Assembly (NCBI GenBank): GCA_964512145.1
Contig: CAZEIM010000008.1
Location: 14,101-78,100, forward strand
DNA length: 64,000 bases
Direction: 5' to 3'
Source of the DNA: CAYOHR01 sp964512145
GTDB lineage: Bacteria > Bacteroidota > Bacteroidia > Flavobacteriales_G > JALEGO01
Shown here: in pieces, positions 18,059 through 27,700 of the stretch
Layout: every line of letters starts with the position of its first letter
How positions within the stretch are numbered: the stretch's first letter is position 1
Notes under the pieces: generated by a model
Databases searched by the model: none
Told to the model about the DNA's origin: nothing
Seen by the model: only the letters and a program-made list of their open reading frames with translations
Made by a program: the position numbers and the translations under genes

Positions 18059-19108
18059 ATGGGTAGAACGCACAACAAAAATGTAGGGGTAATAGGTGCC
18101 GGTGTATTTGGATCGGTTATCGCTAATTTACTAGCGAATAACCGAAATGTGTTTATTTTTACTCAAAGACCCGATGCCATTGAAGCCATTCGAGATAAAA
18201 AAGAGGTTAAAGGAATTATCCTAAACCCGTCTATTCAAGTAATAAGCGATCCTGAAGTATTTTCAGATACATGCCCCCTTATTTTTCCTTTGGTAAGAGC
18301 TCGTGATTTAAGAAGCAAAATTAGGCTTATTGCTCCATTTCTTAAACCAGAACACATGATAATACATGGTATAAAAGGGTTTGATTTATCTCAAATTGAT
18401 ATTGATGACATTACACTTCAAACAAAAATTGACAGGAGATATGTAAAAACAATGAGTGAAGTGATTTTAGAAGAAACTGTGGTTAAACGAGTAGGATGTT
18501 TTTCGGGACCAAATTTAGCCCGAGAAATAGCTGCCGGTCAGTTAGCCGGAACTGTTATAGCATCTAGATTTGAAGAAGTTATTAGAGAAGGTAGAAAGGC
18601 CTTAGAAAACAGAAACTTTAAAGTATTCTACAGTCAAGATATTAAAGGGGTTGAACTTACCGGAATATTAAAAAACATTATTGCTATTGCAGCGGGGGCT
18701 TTGCAAGGCTTAGGATATGGGGAAAATGCAAAAGCTATATTAATTTCCAGAGGATTGGCAGAGGTAACATGGATTGGAAAAAAACTGGGGTTTGATCCTT
18801 CTTCATTTTTAGGGGTGGCTGGTATTGGTGATTTAGTAGCTACCTGTACATCAAACTTAAGTAGAAATTTTATGGTAGGATATAAAATTGCTAAAGGGCA
18901 AGATATTGAAGAAATACTAAACGATATGGATGATGTAGCTGAGGGTGTGGGAACCGTAAAAATTATACATGGGATAAGTAATTACTATGGTTTTAAAGCT
19001 CCTATTACTCAAACATTGTTTAAAGTGTTGTTTGAAAAAACTTCTATTGAAGAAGGTATAGACTTTTTATTACATTTACCTGCCCTAAAAGATGTAGATT
19101 TTATTTGA
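18059..19108 (+). CDS. gpsA: NAD(P)H-dependent glycerol-3-phosphate dehydrogenase
   Basis: This 349-residue cytoplasmic enzyme reduces dihydroxyacetone phosphate to sn-glycerol-3-phosphate for phospholipid synthesis. The Rossmann motif GAGVFGS is at residues 13-19. The family block GVELTGILKNIIAIAAG at about 197-213 contains the catalytic lysine. SGPNLAREIAAG and the C-terminal block GIGDLVATCTSNLSRNF match the family. Length is normal. The ATG starts 2 bp after the stop of the acyltransferase gene, so they are almost certainly co-transcribed. Its 3' end overlaps the convergent EEP gene by 8 bp. Confidence 0.95.
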   Translation: MGRTHNKNVGVIGAGVFGSVIANLLANNRNVFIFTQRPDAIEAIRDKKEVKGIILNPSIQVISDPEVFSDTCPLIFPLVRARDLRSKIRLIAPFLKPEHMIIHGIKGFDLSQIDIDDITLQTKIDRRYVKTMSEVILEETVVKRVGCFSGPNLAREIAAGQLAGTVIASRFEEVIREGRKALENRNFKVFYSQDIKGVELTGILKNIIAIAAGALQGLGYGENAKAILISRGLAEVTWIGKKLGFDPSSFLGVAGIGDLVATCTSNLSRNFMVGYKIAKGQDIEEILNDMDDVAEGVGTVKIIHGISNYYGFKAPITQTLFKVLFEKTSIEEGIDFLLHLPALKDVDFI

Positions 19109-20252
19109 TTTTTTTCTTTTTATCAAACATTAAATCTGCTACTAAAGGTATGTGGTCTGAATACTTGTTTTGATATCGTTTAAATGAATAAATAGCAAAG
19201 TAATCGGGGTATAAAATATAGTCAATTCTAAGTAAAGGGAGTAAATCATTATACGTGTGTCCTAAAAACAACCCTTTTTCTAAAAAAGCATCATGAAGAT
19301 TTTGTTTAAGCATATGGTAAGTGTAAGAATTGGGTGGATCATTAAAATCGCCACAAATAATATAGGGGTAGGGACATGATTTAATATTATCTAATACCAA
19401 TGACAGCTGGTTCCCTCTTTTTAAATAAGCTTTTTTCATTCTATTCACTATACTTAAACCGATATCATCCCATGAAACATAATCCTTTTTTTGATTCCCT
19501 GCGCTGGCAATAAAATCAGTTTCTTCTTTACTAAACCGAATAGAGGCTAAATGCAAATTATATATACGAATTGTATCAGAATTAGGCAATAACACATCGG
19601 CATATATACATATGTTACCGGGAGCATCATTAAACAATATTTTTCCTTTTCCAACTATGGGGTACTTACTAAAGATAGCCGCTCCAAAATAATGTTGCTT
19701 TAAAACTCTATCGGTATAATAATCACACACATAAGATATATTCAATTTTTTAGTAAGTGCGTCTTTCGTATTAAAATAAAATTCCTTGGTTGTTTTAGGT
19801 TGAAAATAAAACTCTTGAAAACAATAAATATCAGCACTCATTTCTTGTAAAACATCAAACATTTTTTCTTTAGTCTTTACATTATTCGACCAATTATATA
19901 AGTCAAATAAGCGTACATTCCAATTAGCAATTCTAAGCGTATCTTTATTGGGGTAATCTTGCTGTGGCATTAAACGACCTACAGAGATTATTTTAGTTAT
20001 ACCGCCAAAAGCAATTATTGCACCTATCAATGCTGGAACCCAATACCATCTTTTTTTAAAAATCCAAAAAATAATAAGTAAAAAATTCATGATAAAAAAG
20101 AAAGGGAAAAGCAAGGAAAAAAATGGTGCTGGCCAAAAGGATTGTGGAGGTATTTTAACAAAAAAATAGCCCAAAAGCATACAAATCCATAATACTGCAT
20201 GTATAAATAAATATACCGTGTATCTTTTTTTATATTTTTTTGGAGGTTTCAA
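19101..20252 (-). CDS. Membrane-anchored endonuclease/exonuclease/phosphatase (EEP) family protein
   Basis: This 383-residue protein has three hydrophobic segments in the first ~95 residues, then an EEP domain. Its motifs are IANWNVRLFD (about 112-121), CFQEF (about 147), NLHLAS, GDFNDPP (about 301) and a final SDHIPLV (about 364). These supply the Mg-binding Asn, Glu, Asp and the catalytic Asp-His of the fold, so a phosphodiesterase or nuclease activity is likely. The substrate cannot be predicted. It is the last gene of the minus-strand operon behind two rhomboid genes, overlapping the previous stop by 4 bp. The start is TTG at 20252; an in-frame stop at 20265-20267 excludes an upstream ATG. 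Confidence 0.82.
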   Translation of the reverse strand: MKPPKKYKKRYTVYLFIHAVLWICMLLGYFFVKIPPQSFWPAPFFSLLFPFFFIMNFLLIIFWIFKKRWYWVPALIGAIIAFGGITKIISVGRLMPQQDYPNKDTLRIANWNVRLFDLYNWSNNVKTKEKMFDVLQEMSADIYCFQEFYFQPKTTKEFYFNTKDALTKKLNISYVCDYYTDRVLKQHYFGAAIFSKYPIVGKGKILFNDAPGNICIYADVLLPNSDTIRIYNLHLASIRFSKEETDFIASAGNQKKDYVSWDDIGLSIVNRMKKAYLKRGNQLSLVLDNIKSCPYPYIICGDFNDPPNSYTYHMLKQNLHDAFLEKGLFLGHTYNDLLPLLRIDYILYPDYFAIYSFKRYQNKYSDHIPLVADLMFDKKKKIK

Positions 20253-21130
20253 TCTTTGCTCGCTTTAAACAAAAAGTCTTTTTCCTCTTTACTTAAGCTT
20301 TCATATCCCGAAGTAGATATTTTATCTAAAATATCATCCAACTTTTGTTGTTTAATTTTTTCAACCTTTGTTTTCTCTGCTGTTGGATTTCGGTGAGAAA
20401 CCTTCATTTTTTTACGTTTAGGATTATATTTTATAAAATATAAAAATGTATTGAAAGGTTTAGATAAATCATAGCCTTTTCGAAGCATTTGAACAAATAA
20501 TAAACCAAACAATGCTCCACCTAAATGACATATATGCCCCCCAATGTTTTGTAATTCTGAAATGTTTAAAAAATCGAGTACTAGTTTAATTAAAGCAATG
20601 TATTTAATGGCTACCGGTCCAAAAAACAATAGGTTAAATCGATAATTAGGAACCAAAACTACTGCCGAAATCATAATGGCATACACAGCACCCGAAGCTC
20701 CAATAAGAGGCATGGGCACATTGGTAGTAAAAAGCAATAAGATAACACCCCAAGATACTAAAGCACCAAAAATACCTCCTAGTATGTATATGGGTATTAC
20801 TTTACTAGCACCTATAAACTCTTCAATAATTTTTCCGAACCAATATAAAAAAAGCATATTCCACAATAAATGAAATATACCTGATAAATCGTGTACAAAC
20901 ATGTAGCTAAGTATAGTCCATGGTTTGTATATCCATTCGTAAGATTGTAAATTAAACCCTAACCAGTAATAAATAATATTGCTGAATACCTTTTGATTAA
21001 AAGTAATGTTTACCATTAATTTTAATACTACCAATAAAACAAACAATGCTACATTTACAATAATTAGCTGAACAACAGGAGATCCATGCTTAAATTTTAA
21101 TTTAATATCTTGTATAAATCCTGAAATCAT
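20249..21130 (-). CDS. Rhomboid family intramembrane serine protease
   Basis: This 293-residue polytopic protein has the rhomboid signature: HLLWNMLFLYWFG (about 87-99) in TM2, the nucleophile motif GASGAVYAIM (about 145) and the catalytic histidine in HICHLGGALFGLLF (about 199). It should cleave transmembrane substrates within the inner membrane. The C-terminal ~70 residues are a basic, charged cytoplasmic tail (RKKMKVSHRN..., then KEEKDFLFKASKD). It overlaps both neighbours by 4 bp and is adjacent to a second rhomboid gene, an arrangement common in Bacteroidota next to mutL. The substrate is unknown. Confidence 0.9.
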   Translation of the reverse strand: MISGFIQDIKLKFKHGSPVVQLIIVNVALFVLLVVLKLMVNITFNQKVFSNIIYYWLGFNLQSYEWIYKPWTILSYMFVHDLSGIFHLLWNMLFLYWFGKIIEEFIGASKVIPIYILGGIFGALVSWGVILLLFTTNVPMPLIGASGAVYAIMISAVVLVPNYRFNLLFFGPVAIKYIALIKLVLDFLNISELQNIGGHICHLGGALFGLLFVQMLRKGYDLSKPFNTFLYFIKYNPKRKKMKVSHRNPTAEKTKVEKIKQQKLDDILDKISTSGYESLSKEEKDFLFKASKD

Positions 21131-21996
21131 ATCATGCGTTTTCTTTTATTTTTCCATATTAATAATGTAATATATCCAAAAAGCATGCCCCCTAAATGCG
21201 CAAAATGAGCTACATTATCATTGGGATTATCTGCTAATCCTGATATTAACTCTATAACACCATAGCCAATAACAAAATACTTTGCTTTAATTGGAAATGG
21301 AAAAAAAAGTAAAAATAAAGGCACATTTGGAAAAATCATACCAAATGCTAATAATAATCCAAAAAGTGATCCTGATGCTCCTACTACAACCGGTAAATTT
21401 TTATAGTATTCTGTATAATAAGCCAAAAAATCTTTTATAGTACTCATTGCCTCTACATTATTAGGATAGGTTTTTAGTGTATAGTAAGCACTTTCAAATT
21501 CTCTAAATAATGGTAATATGTTAGGATCGGCATCTTTTCTAATGATAAAACGATATCCATCATCATGTATTAATTTATCAAGCGACTCAATATTAATATT
21601 TTGAGCGCATTGTTGAATAATTTGTATAGTACTATTAATTTCAAAATAAACGATACCATAATGAATTAAGGCGGCTCCAAGTCCGGTAATTAAGTAGTAT
21701 ATTAAAAACTTTTTACCACCCCACAAATTTTCTAATGCACTTCCAAACATCCAAACGGCAAACATATTAAAAAATAAATGCGAAAAATTACCATGCATAA
21801 ACATATATGTAACAAGCTGGTACACTTTAAATTTGGATGCTCCAAAGTAATGTAAGCCTAACAAATCATCCAAATCAATTCCTATGCCTATTAAGGATAT
21901 TTTTGCTAAATATAGTAATCCATTAATGATTAATAAATTTTTAACCACTTCGGGCAATAAAGAAAAACGTCTAGGCTGAAAGGAATAAGTATTCAT
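21127..21996 (-). CDS. Rhomboid family intramembrane serine protease with a large loop insertion
   Basis: This 289-residue protein is the second rhomboid of the pair. HLFFNMFAVWMFGSALE is at about 72-88, GASGSLFGLLLAFG at about 205-218 and the histidine motif HFAHLGGMLFG at about 262-272. Between TM2-3 and the GASG helix lies a soluble insert of about 80 residues (about 115-198). It is rich in charged and aromatic residues, with DKLIHDDGYRFIIRKDADPN. The insert may shape substrate access. The gene starts with ATG 3 bp after the mutL stop and ends in a 4-bp overlap with the other rhomboid gene, so they are translated together. Confidence 0.9.
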   Translation of the reverse strand: MNTYSFQPRRFSLLPEVVKNLLIINGLLYLAKISLIGIGIDLDDLLGLHYFGASKFKVYQLVTYMFMHGNFSHLFFNMFAVWMFGSALENLWGGKKFLIYYLITGLGAALIHYGIVYFEINSTIQIIQQCAQNINIESLDKLIHDDGYRFIIRKDADPNILPLFREFESAYYTLKTYPNNVEAMSTIKDFLAYYTEYYKNLPVVVGASGSLFGLLLAFGMIFPNVPLFLLFFPFPIKAKYFVIGYGVIELISGLADNPNDNVAHFAHLGGMLFGYITLLIWKNKRKRMI

Positions 21997-21999
21997 CTG

Positions 22000-23796
22000 T
22001 TAAAATAGTTTATCAATATCATCAATGGTAAATTGTAGTAGTGTTTTTTTTTGATTAGAGGGGGTAAATTCATAATTCGGTAGAGAAAAAAACTCATCCA
22101 CAAATCCTTGTATTTGATTCGAGGTATTTAATTCGGGCAAATGCATAGAGGTGCTTTTAGCTAACCACTGAACACTTTTTTGCTGTATATCTCTTTTATC
22201 AAATGTTTGATTATGTATATTTTCTAACCAATCTTGTATGCTGGAAGACACTCCTTCTTCTTTAAAATTAACGGGAATACCTCGTATAATAATGTTTTGA
22301 TTACCGAAATCTTCCATTTCAAAACCCATACTATGAAATAAGGATAAATTTTCACACAATATAATATGGTCTTTATTAGAAAATTGCAAGGTTATTGGAA
22401 ATAGTAATTGCTGCGAAAAAGATTTTTGTTTGTGTATATTTTGAAAATACCTGTTAAATAATACAACCTCCCATGCCCTGCGAATATGTATGTATAAAAT
22501 ACCCGATTTTATTTTGCAAATTAAATATTTTCCAAGGACAAAAAAAGAAGTGCTAATGGCTTCCTGTAATAATGGATTTTCAAGTTTTTGCAAATTGGTT
22601 TCTAACTGGGAAGAGTTATTTTCTTGAGCAGTATTCAATAAATGTTTCCAGTCTTGTGCTTGTAGAACTTGTTTTTGTGGTGAAGAACTTAAAAAAGGAT
22701 TATACGATGGATTTGAACTTATTTTGGGTTGTGAAAAGTATGTTTTATCTGAAATTGGTGGAGCCTGAAAGCTAAGCTCAACATCAAAATCCATAGTGTT
22801 TCCTATCCCAAATTGACCTATAGATTTTTTTACAGCCGATCGTAAAATGCTATAGATAATTTTTTCTTCTTCAAATTTTACTTCTGTTTTAGTAGGGTGA
22901 ATATTGATGTCTATTTTATCAGGGTCTAAATTTATAAAAATAAAATATCCGGGATGATACTCATCCGGAAGTACATCTTGAAAAGCCATTTTAATAGCAT
23001 GATGTAAATAATTATTTTTGATAAATCGATGGTTTACAAATAAAAATTGATCCCCTCGTGTTTTTTTACTCTCTTCTGGCTTAACAATATATCCGTAAAT
23101 AGAACATACTTCGGTGTTTTCTTCTAAAGGCATTAATGTACTTTCGTAATTTTTACCCATCACATGAATAATTCTTTTCTTTTGAGAGGAAACTGGTAAA
23201 TTATAAAGCTCAACGTCATTATGATACAAACTAAATGAAACTTCAGGATGCACTAAAGCGACTCTTTCAAACTCTTCCATACAGTGTTTTAATTCTACGG
23301 GGTTCGATTTTAAAAATTTTCTGCGAGCCGGAATATTATAAAATAAATTTTTGACGGTAATATTCGTTCCGGGTGGACAAGAAACTTCACTTTGATGTAT
23401 AACTTTGGATCCATGTATTTGGATATGATTTCCTATTTCTTGATCGTGTAAGCGTGTCAATAAATCAACATGAGCAATAGATGCAATTGAAGCCAAAGCC
23501 TCTCCCCTAAAGCCTTTTGTTTTAATTTTAAACAAATCCTCTGCTGAATTAATTTTGGATGTAGCATGCCTTTCAAAACAAACTCTAGCATCCGTAATAC
23601 TCATTCCGCATCCGTTATCAATTATTTGAATAAGATTTTTTCCGGATTCCTTTAATATAAGTTTAATTTCGGTACTTCCTGCATCTACGGAATTCTCAAT
23701 TAATTCTTTAACAACTGATGCCGGACGTTGAATAACTTCCCCAGCAGCAATTTGATTTGCAATGTGTTCGGGAAGTATACGAATAATATCAGACAT
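22000..23796 (-). CDS. mutL: DNA mismatch repair protein MutL
   Basis: This 598-residue protein has the GHKL ATPase N-terminus. IANQIAAGEVIQRPASVVKE is near residues 11-30, followed by ELIENSVDAG, DNGCGM and GFRGEALASI, then the FYNIPARRKFL and NIHPTKTEVKF blocks. It couples MutS mismatch recognition to downstream nicking or excision. A variable linker (about 345-420) leads to the C-terminal dimerisation domain. At the place where endonuclease-type MutL proteins carry DQHAxxExxxxE, this protein reads HIRRAWEVVLFN (about 435), so the canonical endonuclease motif is not intact. Length is normal. It lies in the operon between a small membrane protein and two rhomboid genes. Confidence 0.96.
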   Translation of the reverse strand: MSDIIRILPEHIANQIAAGEVIQRPASVVKELIENSVDAGSTEIKLILKESGKNLIQIIDNGCGMSITDARVCFERHATSKINSAEDLFKIKTKGFRGEALASIASIAHVDLLTRLHDQEIGNHIQIHGSKVIHQSEVSCPPGTNITVKNLFYNIPARRKFLKSNPVELKHCMEEFERVALVHPEVSFSLYHNDVELYNLPVSSQKKRIIHVMGKNYESTLMPLEENTEVCSIYGYIVKPEESKKTRGDQFLFVNHRFIKNNYLHHAIKMAFQDVLPDEYHPGYFIFINLDPDKIDINIHPTKTEVKFEEEKIIYSILRSAVKKSIGQFGIGNTMDFDVELSFQAPPISDKTYFSQPKISSNPSYNPFLSSSPQKQVLQAQDWKHLLNTAQENNSSQLETNLQKLENPLLQEAISTSFFVLGKYLICKIKSGILYIHIRRAWEVVLFNRYFQNIHKQKSFSQQLLFPITLQFSNKDHIILCENLSLFHSMGFEMEDFGNQNIIIRGIPVNFKEEGVSSSIQDWLENIHNQTFDKRDIQQKSVQWLAKSTSMHLPELNTSNQIQGFVDEFFSLPNYEFTPSNQKKTLLQFTIDDIDKLF

Positions 23797-23811
23797 CTAC
23801 AAAACTAGTTA

Positions 23812-24063
23812 TTATGCAAATTTAGAATATAATAACAGGCTTATTATAAGTAAGCACAAAATAATTATTAACCTTTGTGTTCTGTTGCGCTTTTCTGATT
23901 TTCGAATGGCTATTATATCGTGTGCCGAAGATTGATTTTGCAGTACTTCTTTTTTTCTTTCTTCCTTTTTATCTTGTTCCGGATTATAATATCGCGTTTG
24001 AAAAGAAAATTTTCGAGAAGTATGTTGTTTTCCAAAAAAGGAAGGAATTTTAGGAGCATTCAT
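23812..24063 (-). CDS. Small conserved single-pass membrane protein
   Basis: Using the ATG at 24063 the product is 83 residues (MNAPKIPSFFG...). It has a basic, charged N-terminal half with FQTRYYNPEQD and KKEERKK, and one C-terminal transmembrane helix (LIIILCLLIISLLLY). Small proteins with a similar RYYNPE motif and a single membrane segment precede mutL in other Bacteroidota; that is from general knowledge of the group. A longer start at 24099 would overlap the upstream NlpC gene by 32 bp and is less likely. Function is unknown. Confidence 0.65.
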   Translation of the reverse strand: MNAPKIPSFFGKQHTSRKFSFQTRYYNPEQDKKEERKKEVLQNQSSAHDIIAIRKSEKRNRTQRLIIILCLLIISLLLYSKFA

Positions 24064-24067
24064 AATT

Positions 24068-24598
24068 TTAGATCGTAAAAATTCTTTTGGCAAATACAAA
24101 TTTATTCTTCCAATATTCCGAAGTAAAAATATTATTTATTTCTACTCCATTAGAAGATGAAGCATGGATAAAATTTCCCTCACCTAAGTATATGGCTACA
24201 TGAGTAATAAACTTAGTGGTTTTATACGTTTTAGAAAAAAAAAGTAAATCACCCGATTGTAGGTGTTTTAAAGATTCTACGTATACTCCGTATTGCGCCA
24301 TAGAATTTGCATCGTGAGGCAATTCGACTCCCCAATGACTAAAAACTTGAGTCATAAAACCCGAGCAATCAATACAAGTTTTTCCGTTACCTCCCATGCA
24401 ATGAGGCATTCCTAAATAATTTTCTGCAATACAAATTACAGAATCAATATAAGCACAGTCTACCTCTACCGATACTTTAGTAGAATCTTGTGTGTATAAT
24501 TCCTTTATATCTAATTTTCCTGTACTCCAACATAAAAATGGAGTGTAAAAAAATAAAATAATAAAAACACTATATCTTAAAAAATAAAATTTAAACAC
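24068..24598 (-). CDS. NlpC/P60 family cell-wall hydrolase
   Basis: This 176-residue secreted protein has a hydrophobic signal sequence (about 7-24) and an NlpC/P60 papain-like domain. Catalytic Cys78 is in CIDCSGF, His133 in THVAIYLG and a third polar residue, His145, in NFIHASSSNG. Such enzymes cut D-Glu/meso-DAP-type peptide bonds in peptidoglycan stems. Two further cysteines (67 and 75) lie just before the catalytic Cys. The start appears to be GTG at 24598, since the nearby ATG at 24603 is out of frame. It is the first gene of the operon leading into mutL. The function of that pairing is not clear. Confidence 0.88.
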   Translation of the reverse strand: MFKFYFLRYSVFIILFFYTPFLCWSTGKLDIKELYTQDSTKVSVEVDCAYIDSVICIAENYLGMPHCMGGNGKTCIDCSGFMTQVFSHWGVELPHDANSMAQYGVYVESLKHLQSGDLLFFSKTYKTTKFITHVAIYLGEGNFIHASSSNGVEINNIFTSEYWKNKFVFAKRIFTI

Positions 24599-24708
24599 TA
24601 CATTCTAGATTTAAGGAATAAAATTATAAAAAAGATTTTATCTATAACCTTAAATTAATTCTTCCTGTGATTTTTTTTATAACTTAGGTCGCAAAACACC
24701 CTTTTTAC

Positions 24709-27700
24709 ATGATTTATTTCTTTTTAAGCAGAATAAAAGCCAGTCAATTAATATGGTTGTTTTTTTTATGCATTATTATAAAGGGAAAAGCTCAATTAAG
24801 TAAGCCCATCATTACCAATTATAAAAACAATCATTTTCAAATAAATTTTAAGGTTCACGATATTGAACAGTCAATTGATGGGGTAATGTATTTTGCAACC
24901 ACTAAAGGATTAGTTACGTACAACGGAACCTCTTGGTCAAAAATTTCCGAAGTATCCGGTATACCATTTACAGACATTTCAAAATTTGAACATGATATTT
25001 TTCTTTCAGGAAAAGAATTTTTTGGCATACTAAGTAAGTCGGGGACTAATCATTATGAATACCAATCTCTAAGCGACTCAGTAAGAGAGTTTGCATATCA
25101 AAATGTAACGGCAAATTATTCGTTACACTTACATGAAAAATCATATTTCATTGGAAATCATTTAGTGGTAACAGAAAACAATCGAATCTTAGATGTATTG
25201 GCAATTCCCGGTGAATCAAACACTGGCACTATATTCGACAAAAAAGTATTAATTCATGTTCCGAAAGAAGGAGTTTTTGCATTACATAAAGATAAAGACT
25301 GGGTATTTACTCCAATATCATCTCAAAACACCAACATTAAAATATTAAAAGGTACTGAGAGCTATTTATTTGTAGTACTGGATGATGGAACCGTTGAAAT
25401 ATATAACTCTTCATATAAAAAGGTCAAAAGCTACCGAACGCATAAAAAAATACAAGCTATCGAATTTTTATCAGAACAGTATTTAGCATTAGCAACCGAT
25501 GAAGGTATTTTAATATATGACGTATATTCTTTGCAATATGTTTTATCGCTGGATGAGACTTTAACATTAGAAAGCAACCAGTGTATTAGCTTAAAAATTG
25601 ATAAACAGTTTAATTTATGGATTGGTACACAACGAGGTATTAGTAAAGCAGAAATTTTCTTACCATTTTCCTTTTATTCAGAAGAATCTGGAGTGCATGG
25701 AAGTGTTAATGATGTGCTTATTCAACAAAATGAATTATTAGTGGCTACCAATTTAGGAATTTATAAAAAAACCGGGCAAGATTCGTTACATCAAAACTTA
25801 CTGTTTACCAAAATTTACGAGAATATTCAACCTGTATCAGATATTGAATGGATAAACCAAACATTTATTTTTTTAAGCGCAAATAACTTGTATTACATCA
25901 ATGCAAAACAAGAGCCCGAAAAATTATTTGTATTTGATCAAGATATATTGAAAATTAAAAAAATGAATAACTCCGAGTTTTTTATTCATGGCTTGGAAGG
26001 ATTGTATTTTATGAGACAGTGTAAAGAGTTAGAATGCAGTATTTATCCATGGTTTACAAAAAAAATACTAGATATTCCTATACAAGATTTAGTAATTATT
26101 GATACTAGTACCATTTTATATATAAGTCATAAAAAATTATATTCAGTTGAATATCAAAATTCTAATTTTCAAATAATTAAAGATAGTGGATTTGTAAATA
26201 TTGCTAATGTTGAAAAATTATATCAAGTAGATGGAAATATTTTTGCCTTGAAAAAGAATAACATTGTAAAAATTGAAAAAAAAGGAAATAAGTTTGAAGA
26301 AACGCCTTTCTTTTTCATTCAAAGTATTCCAAAAAATTACGATCATTCCTATTTAATAAAAACAAATTTACATTATTACTTGATTTTTAGCAGTAGTAAA
26401 AATGCTCCTATAGCATACTACAAATCTATCGATTCTGAAAATAAACATTTTATTCCATTAACTTTATTCAGAAGACTTCCCTCATTTCAAATAAACAACT
26501 TAATTCCCGACCCCAACAAAAGAGGATATTTTTGGGTATCTACCGAAAATGGTTTAATTGAGTTTAAATCTTTTATGGAACCAGGAAAAGAAGGAGACTT
26601 CGAAACATCCATTGAACATATTTTTTTTAATAACCATGTACTCGAATTTGTAAATCCTGAAGTAAAAGTTGAATTTCCGTACTATCAAAATTCTGTTACC
26701 TTTCAATACACTTCTACCAATTATATTGCAGAAGATTTAAATGAATATTCTTATTTTTTAGAAGGGTCTGATAAAGAATGGAGCGCCTGGTCCCCCGAAA
26801 ACAAAGTAACCTACGCCAGTTTACCAGGTGGTAAGTACACCTTTAAAGTAAAATCTAAAAATTTGTACCAACAGGAAAGTGAAATTGCTGAATTTTCATT
26901 TTATATAAAGTACCCATGGTACCAAACTACCCTGGCTTACATATTATACATCATTGTAGGTGTAATTGTAGTCTATATTATTGTTTTATTATACACCTTA
27001 CGATTAAAAAAATCAAATATCAAATTACAACAAATAGTAAACGAACGAACCGATGAAATAAGAAGACAAAAAGAAGTAATTGAAGAAAAAAATAAAAGTA
27101 TTACATCTAGTATTGAGTATGCAAGAACCATTCAAGAAGCTATCTTAACTTCTAAAGAATACTTAAATGCAGTATTGAAAAATTATTTTGTATTTTATAA
27201 ACCCAGAGATATCATTGGAGGAGATTTTTATTGGACTTATAAAAATCCTGTAACCGAAAAAATAGTAGTGGCGGTTGGTGATTGCACTGGACATGGGGTT
27301 CCGGGTGCCTTAATGAGTATGATAGGGAACTCACTTCTTAATGAAATTGTAATAGAAAATAAAATTGAAGAACCAAATATTATTTTAGATCAATTAAGAA
27401 GTGGAATCATCAATTCTTTTCAAAACACCAATATCTCAAAAATAGAAAGAAGTCATGATGGTATGGACTTATCCCTAATAACCATTGATTTGAAACATAA
27501 AATATTACAATATTCTTGTGCCCGACAAATTATTATTATTATAAGAAATAATCATATTATCGAATTAGAAAGTGATTTCCAGCCTGTTTCCAATTTTATA
27601 TCCAATTTACAACCTTATAAATTACACAGCATATCATTGCAAGAAAACGATGCCATTTATTTATTTACAGATGGATATCCAGATCAATTTGGAGGTGAAA

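Noticed and set aside
24064..24099. Longer N-terminus of the small membrane protein upstream of mutL
   Set aside because: It would overlap the NlpC/P60 gene by 32 bp. The ATG at 24063 gives a compact non-overlapping gene.
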